64,000 nt of DNA from the NCBI RefSeq assembly GCF_003660455.1, contig NZ_QZVR01000019.1, forward strand, positions 1-64,000, given 5' to 3'. Positions 8,097 through 16,442 of the stretch are shown piece by piece. Origin of the DNA: Nocardioides ferulae (GTDB lineage Bacteria > Actinomycetota > Actinomycetes > Propionibacteriales > Nocardioidaceae). Made by a program: the position numbers and the translations under genes. A model generated the notes under the pieces. It was not told the origin of the DNA and searched no databases. It worked only from the letters and a program-made list of their open reading frames with translations. Within the stretch, counting starts at the first letter, position 1; each line of letters opens with the position of its first letter.

Positions 8097-9022
8097 GGTC
8101 CAGCGTCCGGCCTGGCGTCGGTCATGAAGTCCGCTGCGAACCTGCGCAGCGTCTCCTCGGCGGCCACAGGGTCGTCGCCGATCACGTTGACCATGAGCCA
8201 GGTCGCGCCGAGGTCCGCGATGCGCCCGATGGCGTCGCGAATCCGCTCGACCTCCCACGGACGTCGTACGTCGAGAAGCGGGATCGCGCCCGTGACGACG
8301 ATGTCGAAGGGGTTCGCAGCCCCGACGCGCGCCCGGGCCTCGCGGACACGGTCGACCCTGGCGGCGAGCGCAGTGAGGTCGGGGATGGGGCTCGTCCGGA
8401 TGGTTCGGGTCATCGCATCCGTCGTCAGGACCCCGATCCAGCCGTCTGCGCGGGCAGCGCGCGCGGTGCCCCACGGACTGTTGCCGTGCACCCAGACCGG
8501 CGGGTGTGGCGCCTGCGTCGGCGGTGGCTGCACGATGTTCCCGGGCGCGGTCCATCCGAGGCCGTCACCCTCGGTCGTGTCACGCCAGACGGTGGGCAGG
8601 AGGTCGAGCAGCTCGTCGAGTGCTGCTCGACGTCGATTGAAGTCGGCACCCGCGGCGCGGAACTCTCCGCGTAGGTAGCCCGTGCCGACACCGAGGGTGA
8701 GCCGGCCCGCGCTGAGGTGGTCGAGGGTGCTGATCTGGTGCGCGGTGAAGAAGGGGTTGCGGTAGCCCGCGACGAGCACCCAGGTCAGGAGTCGGATCCG
8801 CGTGGTCACCGCCGCACAGAAGGCGAGTGAGGAGAACGGATCCGCCGACCCTTCGCCTCCGTGGTGCGCCCACTTCACGGACGGCACCGGATGGTCGGTG
8901 AACCCGATGGCGTCGTACCCGAGCTCCTCCGCAGCGCGGGCGAACGAGGTCATCGCCTCGGGCGTCAGGATCGCCGGTGACCAGTTCGGGTCGGCGATGG
9001 CGTGCTGGACGCCGATCTTCAT
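8093..9022 (-). CDS. LLM-class F420-dependent oxidoreductase
   Basis: A 309-residue luciferase-like monooxygenase-fold flavin/F420 enzyme. ATG 9022 is used because GGAGG precedes it closely and the family N-terminus MKIGVQHA follows. Signatures are GFTDHPVPSVKW, ADPFSSLAF, VLVAGYRNPFFTA and LGVGTGYLRGEF. It is paralogous to the LLM gene at 16.4 kb, sharing DHPVP, DPF and AGYR-x-PF. It lies downstream of the SDR gene on the same strand with a 40-bp gap and should be in that operon. Likely role: oxidation or reduction of a ring or alcohol intermediate; substrate unknown. Confidence 0.88.
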   Translation of the reverse strand: MKIGVQHAIADPNWSPAILTPEAMTSFARAAEELGYDAIGFTDHPVPSVKWAHHGGEGSADPFSSLAFCAAVTTRIRLLTWVLVAGYRNPFFTAHQISTLDHLSAGRLTLGVGTGYLRGEFRAAGADFNRRRAALDELLDLLPTVWRDTTEGDGLGWTAPGNIVQPPPTQAPHPPVWVHGNSPWGTARAARADGWIGVLTTDAMTRTIRTSPIPDLTALAARVDRVREARARVGAANPFDIVVTGAIPLLDVRRPWEVERIRDAIGRIADLGATWLMVNVIGDDPVAAEETLRRFAADFMTDARPDAGP

Positions 9023-9062
9023 GGCGGTGGTCCTCCCGTGCGGGATCGAAGGGGGTGCGTGG

Positions 9063-9872
9063 TCAGTAGATGTTGGAGGTCCCGCCACCGTCGACGTGGA
9101 GGTTGAGCCCGTTGAGGAAGTCGGCACGGGGGCTCGCGAGCCAGGCGACGGCGTACGCAACGTCCTCGACTGTCCCGATCCGTGCGACCGTCTGGCCGGT
9201 GCCCTTGAGGATGTAGTCGGCGGCCTTCTGGATGTCGGTGCCCCACCCTCGTCGCTCGGCGAAGCCCCGCAGGAACTCGTCGAGGCCGGGAGTCCGGATC
9301 ATTCCGGGGGACACGCTGTTCACCGTCACCCCGGTGCCGGTGAGCGCCTTGGACAGGCCGAGCGACATGTTCAGCAGCGCGGCCTTGGCGGGTCCGTAGT
9401 CGGGCTGGGCCGAGGTAGGGAGCGTCGCGGCGGCGGTCGAGATCTGGATGACGCGGCCCCAGGCACGCTCCCTCATCGGCGGCACCAGGCGGTGCACGAG
9501 GCGTCCCGCGGCCGTCACGTTGCGCTCGTAGCTCTTGAGCCACTCGTCGATCGGAACGGCGAACCAGGACTTGTCGTCGAGCTCGGACGCTCCGCCAGCG
9601 TTGTTGACGAGAATGTCGATGCCGCCGAACGCCGCGCACGCGGCGTCGGCGACGGCCTGTGCGCCCTCATCGGTCGCGAGGTCGCCCGTGGCAACGGCGG
9701 CGCTCCCGCCGGAGTCGACGATCGCGGCGGCCACCTTCTCGGCTCGGTCGACGTCGCGCCCGTGGACGACAACAGCTGCGCCCTCGGCTGCGAGGGAGCG
9801 GGCGATCCCGCTCCCGATGCCCGAGCTGCTCCCGGTGACGAGGGCGCGCTTTCCTGCAAGCTGGAGATCCAC
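9063..9872 (-). CDS. SDR-family oxidoreductase
   Basis: A 269-residue classical short-chain dehydrogenase with TGSSSGIGSGIA for NAD(P) binding, LVNNAGGASELDD, and catalytic Tyr/Lys in PDYGPAKAALLN. It starts at GTG 9872. A perfect operator-like palindrome begins four bases upstream of that codon, leaving no room for a ribosome site. Either the transcript is leaderless or the true start lies inside; the next candidate would remove the first strand. It precedes the LLM gene, and the pair may be transcribed both from the long importer operon and from a promoter controlled by the palindrome. Confidence 0.88.
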   Translation of the reverse strand: MDLQLAGKRALVTGSSSGIGSGIARSLAAEGAAVVVHGRDVDRAEKVAAAIVDSGGSAAVATGDLATDEGAQAVADAACAAFGGIDILVNNAGGASELDDKSWFAVPIDEWLKSYERNVTAAGRLVHRLVPPMRERAWGRVIQISTAAATLPTSAQPDYGPAKAALLNMSLGLSKALTGTGVTVNSVSPGMIRTPGLDEFLRGFAERRGWGTDIQKAADYILKGTGQTVARIGTVEDVAYAVAWLASPRADFLNGLNLHVDGGGTSNIY

Positions 9873-9875
9873 AAT

Positions 9876-9891
9876 TTGACGATATCGTCAA
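9876..9891. promoter_or_regulatory. Perfect operator-like palindrome upstream of SDR gene
   Basis: TTGACG-ATAT-CGTCAA is a perfect 16-bp palindrome in the 32-bp gap between the GntR stop and the SDR start. It has the same arms and four-base centre as the site at 239-256. Its placement suggests a separately regulated promoter for the SDR-LLM pair. Confidence 0.7.
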
Positions 9892-9904
9892 CTGGCTTCG
9901 TGGG

Positions 9905-11416
9905 CTAGTGCCTGGCCTCGCGTCGGCCTCGTGAGGCCCGGTGGTTCAGGAAGGCCGCCGCGAGCTCTCCGGTCAGGGCGGCCCACTGCTGGCGGGCGGC
10001 CGTGCCGTTGCGCTGCTCGGCCAGCTCGATCAGGTGGCGGTGCGCGTCCATCAGCGAGCTCCGCGGCCCGTCGTGGTCAGGGTCGAGCAGCATCTCCAGG
10101 TAGGGCCCGACGACCATCCGGTCCAGGACCTCGGTCAGGACCTCGAGGGCGACGGAACCACTGAGCTCGGCGACCAGGCCCTGGAACCCGACGGCGGCGC
10201 GGGCGAAGCCGGGGAGGTCGCCTGTGTGCCGCATGCGCTCCTCCCGCGCCGCTGCTGAGCGGAGCCGCCTGATCCCGTCGTCATCGATCGAGTCGACCAT
10301 GCTCTCGACGACGAGCGGTTGGGTCGCCCGGCGTGCCACGGCGTAGTCGTGGATGTCGACCCCGCGTGGGCCCAGCAGCAGGATCAGGTAGCGCGCCGCC
10401 TGTTGCGCCGTGGGCCGGGTGACCTCGACGCCGCCGCGTGCTCCCCGGATCACCTTGAGCAGGCCCTCGCTCTCGAGGAGCCGGATCGCGGATCGCATCG
10501 TCACCCGGCTGACGCCGCTGCTCGTGTGGAGGTCGGTCGGGAGGCGGGTCCCCGGCGCGAGGTCGCCGTCCACGATCGAGGCGCGCAGCTCGTCGGCGAT
10601 GGCGGCCGCCTCGCCCGAGGCGCCGGCGACGCTGGGGCCGTCAACCGAGCCTCGCCGCACCAGGTCCACGACGGTGGCACCGGCCAGCGTTTCGTCGTAC
10701 GGCGTACCGCAGCGGGCCAGGTGGTCGCGGAACGCGCGATCTGCACCGTCGACGTCCCCGGCGTCGAGATTGCTCAGCAGCGCCTGCAGATCGGCCTGCG
10801 CGTCGCCACCGGTCCGGTGGTGGGCGGAGCGCACGGGGGAGCCGACGCGGAGCTCCTGCTGCCGCAGGATGGACGAGGTGAGATCGGCGGCGAGCGTCAA
10901 GGTCCGGTTGCCGCAGACCGCGACGAAGGTCTCGTGCAGGCACGTCGGCTCCGTCGCTGCGTCGGGCTCGGTCCCCGAGGGGGGCAGGGCCTGCTGGGTG
11001 ACCTCCGCGACCCGTGCCCGGCGCGACTCCGGCGCCTGCTCGGCGAGGGTCCGGACGGCGGCGAGATCGATCAGGTCGCGGGCGGCCCGCACGTCGGCGA
11101 GGGTGGCGCCGCGCGACGCGAGGAGCAGGCTCAGGTGCTGTGCCGCGATGTCGATCGACGGCGCCTTCACGCGTGCCTTCCGGGTGCCTGCGGTCAGTTC
11201 GAGGAGGTGCTCCGCGGCGAGGACGCGCAGTGCCTCGCGGAGGGTCGGCCGGGAGATCCCGTAGCGCGCCATCAGGGTCGTGCCGGCGTCGAGCTCGGCA
11301 TCGTCCTCGAGGAGCCCCGCGGCGATGAGCCGCCGCAGGTCGTCGGCGACCAGGTCCGCCGCCGTCGGCAGGGCGACCAGGGCTGCGCCGAAGTCCCGCC
11401 CGGGCCGTTGGTCCAC
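9905..11416 (-). CDS. Tandem-duplicated GntR/FadR-type regulator (two wHTH-FCD units)
   Basis: A protein of 503 residues, about twice the usual GntR/FadR size. It contains two complete-looking units. The first has a winged helix with ARYGISRPTLREALRVLAAE, then an all-helical FCD-like region with CLHETFVAVCGN. The second has a winged helix with SGVSRVTMRSAIRLLESEGL, then another FCD-like region ending near residue 480. GTG 11416 is chosen over the longer open frame because the latter would extend into the ABC gene. GTG follows that gene's stop by ten bases, and TAGGAG supplies a ribosome site. Expression is therefore coupled to the importer. A single chain with two DNA-binding domains could act as an intramolecular dimer. 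Confidence 0.88.
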   Translation of the reverse strand: MDQRPGRDFGAALVALPTAADLVADDLRRLIAAGLLEDDAELDAGTTLMARYGISRPTLREALRVLAAEHLLELTAGTRKARVKAPSIDIAAQHLSLLLASRGATLADVRAARDLIDLAAVRTLAEQAPESRRARVAEVTQQALPPSGTEPDAATEPTCLHETFVAVCGNRTLTLAADLTSSILRQQELRVGSPVRSAHHRTGGDAQADLQALLSNLDAGDVDGADRAFRDHLARCGTPYDETLAGATVVDLVRRGSVDGPSVAGASGEAAAIADELRASIVDGDLAPGTRLPTDLHTSSGVSRVTMRSAIRLLESEGLLKVIRGARGGVEVTRPTAQQAARYLILLLGPRGVDIHDYAVARRATQPLVVESMVDSIDDDGIRRLRSAAAREERMRHTGDLPGFARAAVGFQGLVAELSGSVALEVLTEVLDRMVVGPYLEMLLDPDHDGPRSSLMDAHRHLIELAEQRNGTAARQQWAALTGELAAAFLNHRASRGRREARH

Positions 11417-11426
11417 AGGCCTACTC

Positions 11427-14159
11427 CTACACGGTGGCTGACTCGTCCTCGTCGATCGGAAGCCCAAGATACGCCGAGCGGACTCGCGGGTCGGCGGAGA
11501 CGTCGCCGGGTGCGCCTTCGAAGATCACGCGTCCCGACTCGAGCACCACGACGCGGTCCGAGGTGTTCAGCACGAGGTCCACGTCGTGCTCGATCAGGAG
11601 TACGGCGATCCTCCACTCGTCCGCGAGCCGCCGGATGAGGTGACCGAGCTCCGCCGACTCGTGCTCGTCGAGACCCGCGCAGGGCTCGTCGAGCAGCAGG
11701 ACGGCCGGACGGGTCGCCACTGCACGGGCGATGGCGACGAGTCGCTGCTGACCGTAGGAGAGCTCGCGCGGGCGGCGGTCGAGCGTCTCGGCGAGCTCGA
11801 GCTCGTCCACCGCCGCTGCGGCCGTGCCGGTGAGCCGACTGCGGCCCGGCCACACCAGGTCGGTCAGGTAGGCCAGCAGGTCCCGGCGATCCGATGCCGC
11901 CATCAGGTTCTCGCTCACGGTGAGGTCGTCGAAGAGCTCGAGCGCCTGGAAGGTCCGCCCGAGACCGGCGCGGGAGCGCTTGGTGGCCGACCAGCTGGTG
12001 ATGTCGGTGCCCCCGAGGCAGACGGTGCCCGAGGACGGCTGCGCATAGCCGGTCACCACGTCGACCAGCGAGGTCTTGCCCGCGCCGTTGGGGCCGAGGA
12101 GGCCGACGACGGTGCCCGGCTGGACGTCGAGGGAGACGTCCTCGAGCGCGACGACGCCACCGAAGCGGAGGGTGACGCCGGAGACCGACAGCGGCAGGCG
12201 CTCCGTCGTACCCACGTCGTTCGACGGGCGCGAAGCGTCGGCAGCGGGCCGACGCCGGAGGCGCAGGGGTGCGAAGACGCGCTTCGGCGGGATCCGGCGC
12301 GCGGCCTCGTCCATGACCGCGGCCATGCCGTTCTGGTGGGCGATGAGCAGGACGATCAGGACGACGCCACTGATCAGGGGGAGGTAGTCCTCCAGGCTCG
12401 GGAACAGCGCATCGGTAACGAGCACTCCGACGCCGCCCGCAGCCAGTCCGCAACCGACGATCGGGCCCATCACCCAGCCGACACCGCCGATGACCGCGAT
12501 CATCAGGACGTCGATGGAGGAGAACGGTCCGAACAGCTGGTTGTAGGGGATCGTCTGGTAGGCGAAGCCGTAGAGCACACCGCCGAGGCCGGCGATCGCG
12601 GAGGCCAGGGTGAAGGCGTAGAGCTTCGCGCCCAGGACGCTGATCCCGATCGAGGCGGCGGCGCGCTCGTTGACGCGTACGGCGAGAAGGCGGCGCCCGG
12701 CGCGGCCGCGGCGGAGGTTGGCCACGATCAGGCACACGATCACCAGCGCGACCAGGCACACGGTCGCGTAGTTGTGCTTGCCGAAGAGGGGGTCGATCTC
12801 GAGCCCGAAGAGCTTCTGCGGCGGGATGCGCGTCTGTTCCGTTCCTCCGGTCAGCTCGGTGCTGCTGAACACGATCGCGTAGACGGCGAAGCCCAGGCCG
12901 AAGGTGACGACGGTGAGGTTCACCCCTCGCGTCCGCAGCGCAGGTAGCCCGAGCACACAACCGGCGGCCGCGGCGACGGCGACGCCGGCGAGGAGGGCCG
13001 GGAGGAAGGACCACTCGTTCGCCGCGACGAGCCGGCCCGCGGCGAAGGCGCCGATCCCGGCGAGGCCCATCTGCGCCAGGCTGAGCTGGCCCGCGAAGCC
13101 GGTCAGGACCACGACCGAGACGGCCACGATCGCGAAGCAGAGGGACACGATGATCGGCTGCAGGCGCTCCTGGCGCACCAGGAAGCCGAGGTCCTGCGTG
13201 CTCTGGAGGTAGGCGATCCCGATCGCGGCCAGGCCGAGGACGACGACCGGCCGGACCCGGCCGGTGCCGACGGTCGGCAGCCGGTCCGCGACGGTGCCGC
13301 GAACGGGAAGGCCGCGGCCGCGGACGACGAGGATGAGCACGATGGCGAGGAACGGGATCGCCTCGGCCAGGCCGGTGACGTTGATGTACTGCGTCGCCTC
13401 GCTCTGGGCGATCGCGATGAGCCAGCCTGCCAGGAGCGCCACGGTGAAGGAGCGGAACTGCGCCAGCAGGGCGCACGCCAGCGCCCCGACGACCAGGAGC
13501 GACAGGGAGGACTGGTTGAAGTAGCCGCCGGTCGTGGAGAAGACGAGGCTGCCCGCCAGCCCGGCGAGGGCCCCACCCAGGGACCAGGTGGCGACCGCGA
13601 GGAGCTGGGGGGACCAGCCGAGCGAGCTCGCTGCGCGGGGGTTCTCCGCAGCAGCGGAGAGGGCCAGGCCCCACCGCCCCCGTGAGGCGAGGACGAGGGC
13701 GGCGATGACGACGAGGGCGATGCCCGAGAGGTAGAGGTTCTGCTGCCCGACGACGATGTCGCCGAGCTCGGCCGAGTCGCTCGGCAGCAGCGGCTCGGTG
13801 CGCTGATGCTCGGCGCCGTACCGCAGGTCGACCACCGCGTTGATGGTGGCCAGCACGCCGAGTGTCGCGATCACGCGGGTGATCGGGCTCGCCGACCGCA
13901 GCGGCACCATGACGAGCAGGTGGACGGCCGCGCCGAGGAGGGCACCGAGGAGCACCACGAGGACGAGCACCAGCAGCGTGGGCAGGCCCTGCCGGTCCCG
14001 CAGGTCGACGAACAGGTAGGCCGCGAGCACCGCGAAGTGCCCGTGCGCCAGGTTGATCGTTCCGGAGCCGCGGTAGATCAGGACGAGGCCGGCGGCGAGC
14101 AGGGCGTAGATGGACCCGATCCCGAGGCCGAGCAGGGCGAACTGGAAGACGTCGGTCAT
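11427..14159 (-). CDS. Branched-chain-type ABC importer: LivH-LivM-LivG fusion
   Basis: A single 910-residue chain combining three subunits normally encoded separately. Residues 1-285 form a LivH-like permease (LIYRGSGTINLAHGHFAVLA), 300-610 a LivM-like permease (LTGFAGQLSLAQMGLAGIGA) and 655-905 a LivG-like ATPase. The ATPase has Walker A GPNGAGKTS near residue 689, signature ELSYGQQRLVAIARA and Walker B LLLDEPCAGLD. The gene overlaps livF by four bases (ATGA). Partners are the upstream LivF-like ATPase and the lipoprotein substrate-binding protein. HAAT-family importers carry amino acids but also aromatic and alicyclic acids. The catabolic neighbours favour an organic acid. Confidence 0.93.
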   Translation of the reverse strand: MTDVFQFALLGLGIGSIYALLAAGLVLIYRGSGTINLAHGHFAVLAAYLFVDLRDRQGLPTLLVLVLVVLLGALLGAAVHLLVMVPLRSASPITRVIATLGVLATINAVVDLRYGAEHQRTEPLLPSDSAELGDIVVGQQNLYLSGIALVVIAALVLASRGRWGLALSAAAENPRAASSLGWSPQLLAVATWSLGGALAGLAGSLVFSTTGGYFNQSSLSLLVVGALACALLAQFRSFTVALLAGWLIAIAQSEATQYINVTGLAEAIPFLAIVLILVVRGRGLPVRGTVADRLPTVGTGRVRPVVVLGLAAIGIAYLQSTQDLGFLVRQERLQPIIVSLCFAIVAVSVVVLTGFAGQLSLAQMGLAGIGAFAAGRLVAANEWSFLPALLAGVAVAAAAGCVLGLPALRTRGVNLTVVTFGLGFAVYAIVFSSTELTGGTEQTRIPPQKLFGLEIDPLFGKHNYATVCLVALVIVCLIVANLRRGRAGRRLLAVRVNERAAASIGISVLGAKLYAFTLASAIAGLGGVLYGFAYQTIPYNQLFGPFSSIDVLMIAVIGGVGWVMGPIVGCGLAAGGVGVLVTDALFPSLEDYLPLISGVVLIVLLIAHQNGMAAVMDEAARRIPPKRVFAPLRLRRRPAADASRPSNDVGTTERLPLSVSGVTLRFGGVVALEDVSLDVQPGTVVGLLGPNGAGKTSLVDVVTGYAQPSSGTVCLGGTDITSWSATKRSRAGLGRTFQALELFDDLTVSENLMAASDRRDLLAYLTDLVWPGRSRLTGTAAAAVDELELAETLDRRPRELSYGQQRLVAIARAVATRPAVLLLDEPCAGLDEHESAELGHLIRRLADEWRIAVLLIEHDVDLVLNTSDRVVVLESGRVIFEGAPGDVSADPRVRSAYLGLPIDEDESATV

Positions 14160-14893
14160 CGGGACTGCTCCAGGTAGAGGTCAGCGATCAGCGAAGGGTT
14201 GGCGCGGAGCTCGGCCGCCGTTCCCGCGTAGGCGATCCGTCCGCGCCGCATCAGGTAGACGCGGTCGGCGATCTCCAGCGCGAGGTGGACGTGCTGCTCG
14301 ACGAGGAGTACGGCGAGGCCGTCGTCGGCCGCCTGCCGGACCGCGGCCAGGAGCCGCTTGACGACGAGCGGTGCCAGGCCGAGCGAGAGCTCGTCGGCCA
14401 GGAGGATCCGCGGCCTGCCAGCGAGGATTCGGCCGAGCGCGAGCATCTGCTGCTGTCCGCCCGAGAGCAGGCCGGCCTGGCGGTCCATGTGCTCTGACAG
14501 CTCGGGGAAGTGGGCCAACGCGTCGGCCGGCTTGCCGCGCCCGAGGACGAGGTTTTCCCGCACTGTCAGGTGCCCGAAGATGCAGCGGTCCTCCGTGAGG
14601 AGAGCCAGGCCCTCGCGGGCCCGGCGGTGTAGGGGAGCGGTGGTCGCTCGGCCGTCGATCCGGACGGTGCCTGACGCCGCGTCCTTCGCTCCGGCGAGGG
14701 CGAGCAGTGTCGACGTCTTGCCGGCACCGTTCGCGCCGAGGAGTGCGACGACCTCGCCGGATCCGACCTCCAGGCTGACGCCCGAGACCGCGGCGTTGCC
14801 CGCGCCATACGTGATGACCAGGTCGTCGGCGACCAGGGCTGGGTGCTCTGCACGCGGCTCGGGCGCGGTCTGGACATGCAGGACGTCAGCCAT
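14156..14893 (-). CDS. Branched-chain-type ABC importer ATPase, LivF-like
   Basis: A 245-residue ATP-binding subunit of the LivF type. It has Walker A LLGANGAGKTST, signature LLSGGQQQMLALGRIL, Walker B ILLADELSLGLAP and the H-loop VLLVEQHVHLAL. ATG 14893 is preceded by a GAGGAGG ribosome site. It should pair with the fused LivG domain of the next gene as an asymmetric ATPase dimer. Order on the minus strand is substrate-binding protein, livF, fused livHMG, then the GntR gene. Confidence 0.93.
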   Translation of the reverse strand: MADVLHVQTAPEPRAEHPALVADDLVITYGAGNAAVSGVSLEVGSGEVVALLGANGAGKTSTLLALAGAKDAASGTVRIDGRATTAPLHRRAREGLALLTEDRCIFGHLTVRENLVLGRGKPADALAHFPELSEHMDRQAGLLSGGQQQMLALGRILAGRPRILLADELSLGLAPLVVKRLLAAVRQAADDGLAVLLVEQHVHLALEIADRVYLMRRGRIAYAGTAAELRANPSLIADLYLEQSR

Positions 14894-14993
14894 CGTTCGC
14901 CTCCTCAGGCGTTGGTCGGTCGGGCTCTGGGGGTCGATTGGGGGGGCGTGCGACGGGGTCCCGGAAGGCGGAGACCCCGTCGCAGTCCGGGTG

Positions 14994-16175
14994 TCAGCCG
15001 CCGGCGCCGGCGCGGATCGCCTCGCCCAGGTCGATCGGCTCGCCCTGCTGGACGAGCTTCCCGTCGGTCGCAGCGAAGTTCACAGCCTCGGTGTTGAAGA
15101 GGCGTGCGAGGTCAGGCATGGGCAGCGGCTCGGTGAAGTTGAGCGTGGGGGTCAGCCCGCCGGTCTCGACCGCCGCTGATCCGTCGAGTGCCTCCTTCAG
15201 CGTTGCGGCGGTGACGTCTCCGTCGATCGACGACGCCACTGCGTCGAAGACCAGCATCGAGACCCACGAGTTCTGCAGGACGGCGCCGCTCATGTCCAGG
15301 TCGGAGGGGATGACCGCGACGGCGTCCGCCCACGCCGGGTCGTCGATGTGCGGGTAGTAGCCGCTGACGACGGAGCCCTCGAGAGTCTCCGGGAACTCGC
15401 CGACGACGGTGTTGTCAAACACCGCCGCGGTGGTGAGCAGTCGCGTACGCACCTTGAGCTGGTCCATCGCCGAGGCCAGCGGGGCGTACATGCTGGTCGG
15501 CAGCGCCACGAGTGCGCAGTCCGAGCCCTTGAGGCTCTGGGCGACACTGGTGAAGTCGACCGTCGTCTGGGCGACCTTCACCGGCTCGTTGAACTCTTTG
15601 CCGGCCTGCTGCATCGCCGCATCCGCGAAGCTGACGATGCTGGCCGCCGAGGCCGTGTCCTGCAGTACGGGAGTGGTCACGTCGCAGGTCTGGGCTGCGG
15701 TACCGCCCAGCGCACCGAACGCAAGCGGGCCGGACCAGACGGGGTAGGAGAACTCGCTCGTCAGGGAGTCGGCGCTGTTGGCCAAGGTGCCGATCCACGG
15801 GATCGACGCCTGGTCGAGGATCTTGATGACGTCGCCCTCGAAGCCCGAGAACCCGCCGACGACGGCGGTGACCTGCTCGTCCACCGCCTGGGCGGCGCAG
15901 TTGGTGGCCTCGTTGGCGTCGTACTTGTCGTTGCAGACGATGAGCTCCACGTCCATGCCGCCGAGGCCGCCGGACTCGTTGAGCTGGTCGATGTAGGCCT
16001 GGATCACCTTCGCGGTCTCGAAGTTCGTCGACTGCGTGCCGGTCGGAGCGATCGACATGATCCGGATCGTGTCGCCGCCGGCGCCGCCTCCGCTGTCGTC
16101 TCCGCCGCAGCCTGTGGCGGTGGCCGCCAACAGCAGCGCCGCACCTGTGGCGGCGTACTTCCTGGTGTGCTTCAC
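14994..16175 (-). CDS. ABC importer substrate-binding lipoprotein (Leu/Ile/Val-BP fold)
   Basis: A 393-residue extracellular binding protein of the type I periplasmic-binding fold. The N-terminus MKHTRKYAATGAALLLAATA is followed by a lipobox, TGC, and a Gly/Asp-rich linker, indicating lipid anchoring. QSTNFETAKVIQAYIDQLNE and the conserved C-N-D segment match LivJ-type proteins. GTG 16175 is preceded by GGAGG at a good distance. It starts the minus-strand importer operon and shares a 267-bp divergent control region, rich in palindromes, with an LLM gene. Confidence 0.9.
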   Translation of the reverse strand: MKHTRKYAATGAALLLAATATGCGGDDSGGGAGGDTIRIMSIAPTGTQSTNFETAKVIQAYIDQLNESGGLGGMDVELIVCNDKYDANEATNCAAQAVDEQVTAVVGGFSGFEGDVIKILDQASIPWIGTLANSADSLTSEFSYPVWSGPLAFGALGGTAAQTCDVTTPVLQDTASAASIVSFADAAMQQAGKEFNEPVKVAQTTVDFTSVAQSLKGSDCALVALPTSMYAPLASAMDQLKVRTRLLTTAAVFDNTVVGEFPETLEGSVVSGYYPHIDDPAWADAVAVIPSDLDMSGAVLQNSWVSMLVFDAVASSIDGDVTAATLKEALDGSAAVETGGLTPTLNFTEPLPMPDLARLFNTEAVNFAATDGKLVQQGEPIDLGEAIRAGAGG

Positions 16176-16221
16176 GTTCTCTACCTCCGGGGTCGGGTGT
16201 CGACGGAGCGTAGGAGCGTCG

Positions 16222-16260
16222 AGTGACCGCTGTCACTAGTAGTGAAAAAGATTTTCACTA
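16222..16260. promoter_or_regulatory. Array of four AGTGA/TCACT half-sites
   Basis: Alternating half-sites at 16222-16226 (AGTGA), 16233-16237 (TCACT), 16241-16245 (AGTGA) and 16255-16259 (TCACT) make overlapping palindromes. These include AGTGAC-CGCT-GTCACT (16222-16237) and the perfect 21-bp TAGTGAAAA-AGA-TTTTCACTA (16240-16260). The array lies 47-85 bp upstream of the substrate-binding-protein start. It differs from the TTGACG palindrome, so a second regulator is implied. The tandem GntR protein of the same operon is the obvious candidate (inference). Confidence 0.6.
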
Positions 16261-16264
16261 TCTT

Positions 16265-16353
16265 TTGACGCAGGTGTCAATCGTGCGCGGGAGATCGCGG
16301 TGATTGTTGACGTTCACGGGCTCGTTCCCGTTGGCAGTTGACGAAGGCGTCAA
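16265..16353. promoter_or_regulatory. TTGACG-N4-CGTCAA sites in the importer/LLM divergent region
   Basis: TTGACG-CAGG-TGTCAA (16265-16280, 11 of 12 arm bases) and the perfect TTGACG-AAGG-CGTCAA (16338-16353) lie between the divergent genes. A weaker copy, GTGGCG-CTTT-CGTCAG (16416-16431), sits just before the LLM start. Read on the minus strand, the first site contains a consensus -35 hexamer TTGACA (16280-16275), so repressor binding would block the importer promoter. Confidence 0.65.
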
Positions 16354-16442
16354 GTCGTGGTCCGATGAGCAGAGCCGCCCATGTTGCTGTGGTCGCTGGG
16401 CACGGTGCGCGAATCGTGGCGCTTTCGTCAGAAGGGACGTGA

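Noticed and set aside
11272..13674. 800-codon minus-strand frame inside the Liv fusion
   Set aside because: It is out of frame with the transporter, is Arg/Pro-rich and has no recognisable domain; the 910-residue fusion frame fully explains the region.
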